From Bacillota bacterium (lineage in GTDB: Bacteria > Bacillota > Dehalobacteriia > UBA4068): 5,492 bases of DNA. Under the pieces are notes generated by a model, which was given only the letters and a program-made list of their open reading frames with translations, did not search any database and had not been told where the DNA came from. Location: NCBI GenBank assembly GCA_009778255.1, contig WRKD01000082.1:1-5492 (forward strand). The letters are read 5' to 3'. The position numbers and the translations under genes were made by a program. This document shows positions 1 through 4,308 of the stretch, one piece after another (position 1 is the stretch's first letter; the number at the start of each line of letters is the position of its first letter).

Positions 1-244
1 AAATAAACCGCACAGAAGCCATACCGAAACCCCACTGTTCTAGGGCCTGCTTCGCCCTTTCGATCAAAACGGGGTTATCTGCTAAACCCAAATAATTATT
101 GGCGCACATATTGATAACTCCAGCTTTAACAGTAGTACTGATATGACCGCTTTGAGGTACGGTGAGCACACGCTCTTGCTTATATAAACCGTCCTCCTTA
201 ATTGCATCGATATTTTTTTGAAAAACAGATAAAGCAGTTTTCAT
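1..244 (-). CDS. kbl: 2-amino-3-ketobutyrate CoA ligase (glycine C-acetyltransferase), N-terminal part, cut by window edge
   Basis: This gene encodes a PLP-dependent enzyme of the alpha-oxoamine synthase family that cleaves 2-amino-3-oxobutyrate with CoA to glycine and acetyl-CoA, the second step of threonine degradation in the cytoplasm. Only the first 81 residues are present. The N-terminal helix region is followed by INMCANNYLGLADNP (about residues 44-58) and GFGMASVRFI (72-81), which match the conserved N-terminal blocks of Kbl as I know them from E. coli. The PLP lysine would lie beyond the edge. The ATG at 244-242 is preceded by an AAAGGGG Shine-Dalgarno sequence on the minus strand. 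The gene starts 31 nt after the tdh stop with no terminator between them, so the two are very likely one operon. The family assignment is firm because both sequence and neighbour agree. AONS/BioF-type relatives are the only serious alternative. Confidence 0.95.
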   Translation of the reverse strand, partial: MKTALSVFQKNIDAIKEDGLYKQERVLTVPQSGHISTTVKAGVINMCANNYLGLADNPVLIERAKQALEQWGFGMASVRFI

Positions 245-275
245 AGTTGATCCCCTTTCAGATATATTTTATTAA

Positions 276-1319
276 TTATATTTTTGTCCAATCAAGCACA
301 ACTTTTCCGGCTCGCCCACTATTCATTTCAGCAAAGCCCTTTTCATAATCGCGCGCATCAAAGCGATGCGTGATCACCGGGCTAATACAAAGCCCGCTTT
401 GCAGCATTGCAGTCATCTTATACCAGGTTTCGAACATTTCCCGGCCATATATGCCTTTAATGGTTAAGCCGTTTAAAATAACCTTATTCCAATCTACTGT
501 GGTTGCTTGCGGTAAAAAGCCCAATACGGCTATACGCCCGCTATTGCACATATACTTCACCATATCGGAAAAGGCCTGAGCATTGCCGCTCATCTCCAGC
601 CCCACATCAAAGCCTTCTTTCATACCAAGTTCTTTCATCACTTGGCTTAATTCCTGCTCACGTATATTAACAGCACGGCTGGCGCCCATGCGGGCAGCTA
701 ACTCTAAGCGATAGGGGTTTAAATCTGTGATCACCACATGGCGTGCGCCCACATGGCGGCATATGGCAGCAGCCATAATGCCAATAGGCCCAGCGCCGGT
801 AATCAAAACATCTTCTCCTATAAGGTCAAAAGAAAGCGCCGTATGTACCGCATTGCCCAAAGGATCGAAACAAGAGATGATATCATCTTCTATATCGGGG
901 CTACAGCGCCAAACATTGCCGGCAGGTATGGCAAGAAATTCGGCAAAAGCGCCGTTGCGCTGTACGCCCACACCCACCGTATGGGGGCAAAAATGGCGCC
1001 GTCCGGCTAAACAATTGCGGCAAACCCCACAAACAATATGCCCTTCGCCGGAAACACGCTCGCCTTCTTTAAAGCCGCCCACCTGCGAGCCTAAAGCCAC
1101 TATTTCACCTACAAATTCATGCCCGATCACACGCGGCGTTTCGATATGTGCGGCTGCCCATTCATCCCAATTGTAAATATGCAGGTCTGTGCCGCAAATA
1201 GAAGTCTTGGTGATTTTTATCAACACATCTTGCGGCCCCACTTCGGGCAGGGGAACCTCCATCATGCTCAAACCGGGGGCTGGTTTGTTTTTCACTAATG
1301 CCAACATATTTTTTGTCAT
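276..1319 (-). CDS. tdh: L-threonine 3-dehydrogenase, zinc-dependent MDR family
   Basis: The product oxidises L-threonine with NAD+ to 2-amino-3-oxobutyrate, the substrate of the downstream kbl product. It has 347 residues counted from the chosen ATG, close to the usual 341-347. Visible in order are the catalytic-zinc region with C42, T44, H67 and E68 (SICGTDLHIYNWDEWA and GHEFVGE), the structural-zinc cysteines C97, C100, C103 and C111, the Rossmann nucleotide motif GAGPIG (174-179), and the C-terminal block AGKVVLDW. The zinc ligands sit four residues later than in the E. coli enzyme. An in-frame GTG at 1328 would add three residues but lies inside the Shine-Dalgarno run AAAGAGGAG. The ATG at 1319 lies 8 nt after GAGGAG and is therefore preferred. 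The gene is transcribed away from an HTH-cupin regulator and leads into kbl. Confidence 0.97.
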   Translation of the reverse strand: MTKNMLALVKNKPAPGLSMMEVPLPEVGPQDVLIKITKTSICGTDLHIYNWDEWAAAHIETPRVIGHEFVGEIVALGSQVGGFKEGERVSGEGHIVCGVCRNCLAGRRHFCPHTVGVGVQRNGAFAEFLAIPAGNVWRCSPDIEDDIISCFDPLGNAVHTALSFDLIGEDVLITGAGPIGIMAAAICRHVGARHVVITDLNPYRLELAARMGASRAVNIREQELSQVMKELGMKEGFDVGLEMSGNAQAFSDMVKYMCNSGRIAVLGFLPQATTVDWNKVILNGLTIKGIYGREMFETWYKMTAMLQSGLCISPVITHRFDARDYEKGFAEMNSGRAGKVVLDWTKI

Positions 1320-1348
1320 TTTATCCACTCCTCTTTAATATTTTAATG

Positions 1349-1378
1349 TTGTTATTGCTATTTATATCAAACTATTAT
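1349..1378 (+). promoter_or_regulatory. Candidate promoter for the HTH-cupin regulator gene
   Basis: TTGTTA (1349-1354) is followed after 18 nt by TATTAT (1373-1378), and transcription would start near 1385 with a leader of about 29 nt containing the AAGGAG site. A competing -10, TATAAT at 1383-1388, has no good -35 at 17 nt. Either -10 overlaps the inverted repeat shared with the divergent tdh promoter. Confidence 0.33.
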
Positions 1379-1388
1379 ACAATATAAT
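1374..1388. promoter_or_regulatory. 15-bp inverted repeat, candidate operator shared by divergent promoters
   Basis: The sequence ATTATA-CAA-TATAAT is a perfect inverted repeat with 6-bp arms and a 3-nt centre. Each arm reads TATAAT on one strand, so the repeat is built from two back-to-back -10 hexamers. It lies in the gap between the divergent tdh and HTH-cupin genes, where a dimeric regulator could control both directions. AT-rich sequence produces such repeats by chance more easily, so operator function is inferred from position. Confidence 0.4.
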
Positions 1389-1402
1389 CCAAGTACCATT
1401 AA
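1374..1402 (-). promoter_or_regulatory. Candidate promoter for tdh-kbl
   Basis: On the minus strand a TTAATG (1402-1397) is separated by 17 nt from a perfect TATAAT (1379-1374), giving a sigma-A-like promoter with a consensus -10 and a weak -35 (about 3 of 6 matches). The start of transcription would fall near 1367, leaving a leader of roughly 48 nt before the tdh ATG. The -35 overlaps the Shine-Dalgarno sequence of the divergent regulator gene. A weak -35 fits a promoter that needs an activator, but that is inference. Confidence 0.4.
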
Positions 1403-1413
1403 GGAGTAGGATC

Positions 1414-1962
1414 ATGATACAAATTGGCGAAAAAATAAGATTATTACGTTTATCAAAAAATATGACGATTAAGAAACTGGCCAATAAAACCGGTCTTTCT
1501 GTCGGTTTTATCAGTAATGTAGAAAGAGATGTAAATAGCCCGACTATCAGTTCTTTTCAAAAAATATGTCAGGCACTGGATGAGGATATGGCCGATTTCT
1601 TTATTAAAATCAATAATAGCAGCCATATAATGCGAAAAGAGCATCGGCAGAAATTGCAAAGCGGCGTAAACTCACCCTATGTGGTAGAAATGTCTACCCT
1701 GCCTCGTAAAAAACTGCAAATCACTTTTATTGAAATAAAAGCGGGCGGGCAATACGGTGATGAAACTATGTGCCATGAAGCTGAAGAAATATGTTTTGTT
1801 GTAGCGGGGAAAGTGCATTTTTGGGCCGGAGAAAACGAATATGACCTAAATGAAGGCGACTGCATATATATTGAATCTCTAGTTCCCCACTGGCTGCGTA
1901 ATGACAGTAAAGAAACGGCGCATACCTTTTGGGTACATTTTATACTGCCCGTCAAAGAATAA
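1414..1962 (+). CDS. XRE-family HTH regulator with C-terminal cupin domain, probable regulator of tdh-kbl
   Basis: This 182-residue protein has the two-domain layout of the HTH-cupin regulators, such as the PuuR-type group. An N-terminal XRE helix-turn-helix spans about residues 5-62, with the recognition region around KLANKTGLSVGFISNVERD and the following SPTISSF. A single cupin barrel spans about 105-178. Cupin motif 1 includes H121, E125 and the turn glycine G132, and motif 2 includes G148-D149 and P158-H159. H121, E125 and H159 could bind a metal, although the second histidine of a classical HxH pair is absent. The ATG follows AAGGAG by 7 nt. The gene is divergent from tdh-kbl, so it probably senses an amino-acid-related ligand and controls that operon and itself. 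The ligand and the sign of regulation cannot be read from the sequence. No clear terminator follows it. Confidence 0.9.
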   Translation: MIQIGEKIRLLRLSKNMTIKKLANKTGLSVGFISNVERDVNSPTISSFQKICQALDEDMADFFIKINNSSHIMRKEHRQKLQSGVNSPYVVEMSTLPRKKLQITFIEIKAGGQYGDETMCHEAEEICFVVAGKVHFWAGENEYDLNEGDCIYIESLVPHWLRNDSKETAHTFWVHFILPVKE

Positions 1963-1982
1963 ACCGATTATGCTGATATTAT

Positions 1983-1996
1983 AATAGAATTCTATT
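1983..1996. promoter_or_regulatory. Perfect 14-bp palindrome upstream of the merR-type gene
   Basis: AATAGAATTCTATT reads the same on both strands. It lies in the 80-bp gap between the HTH-cupin gene and the MerR-type gene and is centred 28 bp before a second perfect palindrome. It has no GC-rich stem or T-run and so is not a terminator. An operator for the neighbouring regulator is the simplest guess. Confidence 0.35.
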
Positions 1997-2010
1997 GGTC
2001 ATGCAAGAGT

Positions 2011-2024
2011 TAAATTATAATTTA
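2011..2024. promoter_or_regulatory. Perfect 14-bp palindrome overlapping a possible -10 of the merR-type gene
   Basis: TAAATTATAATTTA is a perfect palindrome and contains TATAAT at 2016-2021. A TTGGTC at 1995-2000 is 15 nt upstream, which is a short spacer. Transcription from this -10 would begin almost at the Shine-Dalgarno sequence (GGGGG, 2029-2033), leaving a very short leader. The -10 reading is therefore uncertain, and an operator is as likely. An alternative -10, TATAAT at 1980-1985, lies before the first palindrome. Confidence 0.35.
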
Positions 2025-2042
2025 CAGTGGGGGTCATAAAGC

Positions 2043-2852
2043 ATGAATGGGTATTTAACAATACAGGAATTCTCTAAAATATGCGGTATTGAAGTATCGA
2101 CTTTGCGTTACTGGGATGATCTTTCTCTTTTTTCTCCTATCATGCGGGATCCGGAAAATAATTACCGGTATTATTCTTTAGCGCAAATTTTAGCCCTAAA
2201 TTTTGTTACTACTTTAAGCGATTTAGAGATACCCCTAAAAACAATTTCGGAACTGCGCCATGAGCGGGATCCCGAAAATTTCCTACGCCTTTTAGAAAAA
2301 CAAGAAAAAGTACTCGATATGGAATTGCGCCGGCTGCGTGAACGTTCATCTATCATACATACCCGGCGTGAATTGATCAATTATGGAACAAAGGTAGACG
2401 AAAACACGATTTCTGTTTTAAATAGGGATATGAAAGAAATCATTCTCTGGCCGCCCAATATTTACGAAAAAGATGATACTTTTATTGAAGCGATGGCGCA
2501 TTTCATTGTTAAAACCAATGATCTTCATATTAACCTCAGTTTTCCTGTAGGCGCATATCATGCTAACATGGCTTCTTTTTTAAAGGGGCCTACTTTACCG
2601 GATCGCTTTTTTTCCATAGACCCCTTAGGCGATCATCTGCGTAAAGAAGGCAAATACCTGGTTGGTTTTGCCCGCGGCTATTATGGCGAATTGGGAGATT
2701 TACCAGAAAGAATGGCAGATTATGCCAAAAAAAACGAGCTTGAACTTACCGGCCCGGTATACACCATGTACTTACATGATGAAATATGTACAAATGAACC
2801 AAATGATTTTTTAGCTCAATCGTGCATAGCTATTGTAGAACACGAAGAATAA
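2043..2852 (+). CDS. MerR-family transcriptional regulator with GyrI-like effector-binding domain
   Basis: This is a 269-residue cytoplasmic regulator. The MerR winged helix-turn-helix covers about residues 4-72, with LTIQEFSKICGIEVSTLRYW as recognition region and NNYRYYS as wing. A charged helix at about 75-112, rich in leucine, arginine and glutamate, should form the antiparallel dimer coiled coil. Residues about 125-267 resemble the GyrI-like (BmrR-type) domain, including FARGYYGEL, LTGPVYTMYLHDE and a final beta-strand CIAIVEHEE. Acidic D246 and E247 occupy the area where BmrR relatives bind cationic ligands. The ATG is preceded at 9 nt by GGGGG. It lacks the cysteines of metal-sensing MerR proteins, so a small organic ligand is more likely. 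No obvious target gene adjoins it: the next gene is convergent. It may be autoregulated through the two palindromes before it, or cotranscribed with the HTH-cupin gene. Confidence 0.9.
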   Translation: MNGYLTIQEFSKICGIEVSTLRYWDDLSLFSPIMRDPENNYRYYSLAQILALNFVTTLSDLEIPLKTISELRHERDPENFLRLLEKQEKVLDMELRRLRERSSIIHTRRELINYGTKVDENTISVLNRDMKEIILWPPNIYEKDDTFIEAMAHFIVKTNDLHINLSFPVGAYHANMASFLKGPTLPDRFFSIDPLGDHLRKEGKYLVGFARGYYGELGDLPERMADYAKKNELELTGPVYTMYLHDEICTNEPNDFLAQSCIAIVEHEE

Positions 2853-2877
2853 TACCATAGGGCGGGCATAAAAGAAT

Positions 2878-2915
2878 AAACAGAGAACGGCAAAGCGACC
2901 CGCCGTTCTCTGTTT
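2878..2915. terminator. Bidirectional rho-independent terminator between convergent genes
   Basis: A 14-bp perfect stem (AAACAGAGAACGGC at 2878-2891 with GCCGTTCTCTGTTT at 2902-2915) encloses a 10-nt loop. On the plus strand it is followed by a short T-run (TTTTAGGTTT), and on the minus strand the tail is TTTATTCTTTTAT, the better U-tract. It lies 25 nt after both the MerR-type stop codon (plus) and the XRE stop codon (minus), so it should end transcription of both. Confidence 0.88.
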
Positions 2916-2940
2916 TAGGTTTGGGAATAATAACCCATCT

Positions 2941-3303
2941 TTAAAAAACCATTGAATCCATATCCTCTACGTATACTCTTTCTATGTAGCCTAAAATCTT
3001 ATACTTTTTATTCTCAGATAATTTTCTGAACATTTTTAGAAGTTGCTGTTCAAGATGGTCTTCCGAACGCATGCCGTTAATTCCCGGCTCGATTCCGTTT
3101 TCATCGGCGCCGTCTTGAAGCAGCCATTCCATAGGCACTTCATAGTGCTCGACTATTTTTTTCAGCGTCGATTTTTTAGGAGCGGTCAAATCATGCTCCC
3201 ACCTGTATACGGAATTCAGCGATACGCCAAATATTTCACTTTGTTCTTTTAAAGTCCTCTTTGTTTTAGTGCGTAAATATCTAAGTTTTTCTCCGATACT
3301 CAT
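2941..3303 (-). CDS. Small XRE-family HTH transcriptional regulator
   Basis: The product has 120 residues from the chosen ATG. The XRE helix-turn-helix covers about residues 3-60: KLRYLRTKTKRTLKEQSEIF, then GVSLNSVYRWEHDLTAP as turn and recognition helix, then a closing helix ending in EVPMEWLL. A linker (64-80) leads to a helical tail (82-113) of the pattern EQQLLKMFRKLSENKKYKIL, common in clostridial XRE proteins and probably for dimerisation. An in-frame GTG at 3312 overlaps the AAAGGAG ribosome site, whereas the ATG at 3303 lies 8 nt after GGAG, so the ATG is chosen. It starts 45 nt after the sortase stop on the same strand and ends at a strong terminator, so it is probably the last gene of the surface-protein/sortase operon. 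A role in controlling that operon is inference; a housekeeping or phage-derived repressor is possible. Confidence 0.85.
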   Translation of the reverse strand: MSIGEKLRYLRTKTKRTLKEQSEIFGVSLNSVYRWEHDLTAPKKSTLKKIVEHYEVPMEWLLQDGADENGIEPGINGMRSEDHLEQQLLKMFRKLSENKKYKILGYIERVYVEDMDSMVF

Positions 3304-3348
3304 TGGTATCACTCCTTTCAGGATTTTTATTTTTTTTTGTTGTAGTGC

Positions 3349-4101
3349 TTATTTAGAGTATATATTTGCCAGCAATACCATTCTTGCGCCGTTGAATTCA
3401 TAGGAGCAGGTGGACAGAGTTACTACTTTTGCTTCTGTATCCGCTTCCCGGTAATTGCGGGCATTTTTCTTAACATATTCAAAGTAATTATCTTGTTTTA
3501 CCCCTGTGCTGAAGACGATCTTATCATCCGCTCTTACAACCATATAGGCGAAGAACTCCAGTGAATATGTGGTATCCGTAAGGAACAATGTTCCCATCTC
3601 GGTCATTTCAAAGAACCCGGTATCCGCAAACAATTTTATATCTCCGAACATACTGTTGTTTTTCATATTGTGCCCGTAAATAATAGTGTTAAAATCGCTA
3701 AAATCTTTCTTACAACGGTAATCAATAAATAATGTTCCTGCTGACGCCGGATTCCCGTTCAGATCGCGCCTTAGATAATAATCATTATCTTCGGGGCTTA
3801 CAAAGGGGTAATCGATTTGCGTATCCGGTATATTCAGCCAGCCGGCAATATTTTTATTCACCTCATTTTGCAAGTCGGCTATCCAAATATTGAACTTGGT
3901 TTCCGTTTCTTCTTGCTTTGGTAATTCCGCCATAGATGTTTCTTGCGCTATGGCAACCGCCGCCGGTCGATATTTTATTACCTGAGATTTCATTTGTGCT
4001 TCGTTTCTATATTGCGCGGATGTTTTGCTAAGCTCGTACCCACTCAGGCAGATGGCTGCCGTCAATATGGTTATAGTCAGTATTCTAGTAAAATTTTTCA
4101 T
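3349..4101 (-). CDS. Class B sortase (membrane-anchored transpeptidase)
   Basis: This 250-residue cysteine transpeptidase would act outside the membrane and join proteins bearing a sorting signal to peptidoglycan or to pilin subunits. An uncleaved N-terminal anchor covers about residues 5-22 (RILTITILTAAICLSGY). A variable stalk to about 68 precedes the barrel. Class B hallmarks are GWLNIPDTQIDYPF (87-100), the YYLRRD block (108-113), AGTLFIDYR (121-129), the catalytic His in IYGHNMKNN (H144), TLSTC (C232), and the catalytic Arg in GARMVLL (R240). Histidine, cysteine and arginine are all present, so it should be active. The ATG at 4101 lies 8 nt after AGGAGG. A longer reading frame from 4188 would add 29 residues before the membrane anchor and run through the hairpin leader, so it is rejected. 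Upstream is a surface-type protein and downstream an XRE regulator. The substrate is not identifiable here. Confidence 0.93.
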   Translation of the reverse strand: MKNFTRILTITILTAAICLSGYELSKTSAQYRNEAQMKSQVIKYRPAAVAIAQETSMAELPKQEETETKFNIWIADLQNEVNKNIAGWLNIPDTQIDYPFVSPEDNDYYLRRDLNGNPASAGTLFIDYRCKKDFSDFNTIIYGHNMKNNSMFGDIKLFADTGFFEMTEMGTLFLTDTTYSLEFFAYMVVRADDKIVFSTGVKQDNYFEYVKKNARNYREADTEAKVVTLSTCSYEFNGARMVLLANIYSK

Positions 4102-4308
4102 AGCCGCCACCTCCTGAGGGGAACCGCTACCGGGGGCGGGGTTACGTCCCCGGTAGCTATGTTTGCTGCTTTCTACCTGTTTAAGCACTTTTGCTTTTTA
4201 TTGGCCGCGCATTGTTAGCGGGTGATCAGCAATCAATTATTTTTTGCTTACAGCGTAAAAAGCGGCGCATATCTTTAGGTTACTGCAAAACAGGAAATTA
4301 TTTGATTT
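4102..4308 (-). other. 207-nt leader between the surface-protein gene and the sortase gene
   Basis: This gap holds no convincing gene. On the minus strand it is AT-rich at first, with only a weak 5-bp hairpin near 4183-4196, and becomes GC-rich close to the sortase start, where a 10-bp-stem hairpin precedes the AGGAGG site. I found no strong terminator after the surface-protein stop and no convincing sigma-A promoter, so read-through transcription into the sortase gene is plausible. Confidence 0.6.
4126..4157 (-). promoter_or_regulatory. GC-rich hairpin upstream of the sortase ribosome-binding site
   Basis: On either strand GCTACCGGGG and CCCCGGTAGC form a perfect 10-bp stem around a 12-nt loop. 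On the minus strand the loop contains ACGTAACCCC, which could pair instead with the GGGG of the left arm, and a TCCCC just after the hairpin could also compete for that GGGG. No T-run follows on either strand, so it is not a simple terminator. It ends about 15 nt before the sortase Shine-Dalgarno sequence, where it could protect the 3' part of a processed operon mRNA or modulate sortase translation. Function is inferred from position and structure only. Confidence 0.5.

Noticed and set aside
727..1176. Plus-strand open frames opposite tdh
   Set aside because: They have no ribosome sites or recognisable motifs and lie antisense to a firmly identified gene, so they are frame shadows caused by its codon composition.
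1963..2010. Palindrome 1983-1996 as a terminator for the HTH-cupin gene
   Set aside because: The stem is only AT plus one G-C pair per arm, has no loop in its perfect form, and no T-run follows it.
2145..2279. Near-identical 15-bp direct repeats (2145-2159 and 2265-2279) inside the MerR-type gene, both encoding RDPEN
   Set aside because: Both lie in conserved parts of the coding frame (wing and start of the coiled coil), only two copies exist, and 120-bp spacing within a gene gives no sign of a mobile element or array.
4102..4170. GEMM (cyclic di-GMP-I) riboswitch, suggested by GCAAAC, GGGGACG and GGTAGCGG on the minus strand
   Set aside because: Only about 9 nt separate CAAAC from GGGGACG, which leaves no room for the P2 stem with its GAAA tetraloop. 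The strongest stem (GCTACCGGGG/CCCCGGTAGC) also uses these same bases in a different fold.
4102..4188. Longer sortase start at 4188 giving 29 extra residues
   Set aside because: The extra stretch is polar, precedes the membrane anchor and is encoded by the hairpin leader. The ATG at 4101 has a near-perfect AGGAGG site at 8 nt, and sortases start just before the anchor.
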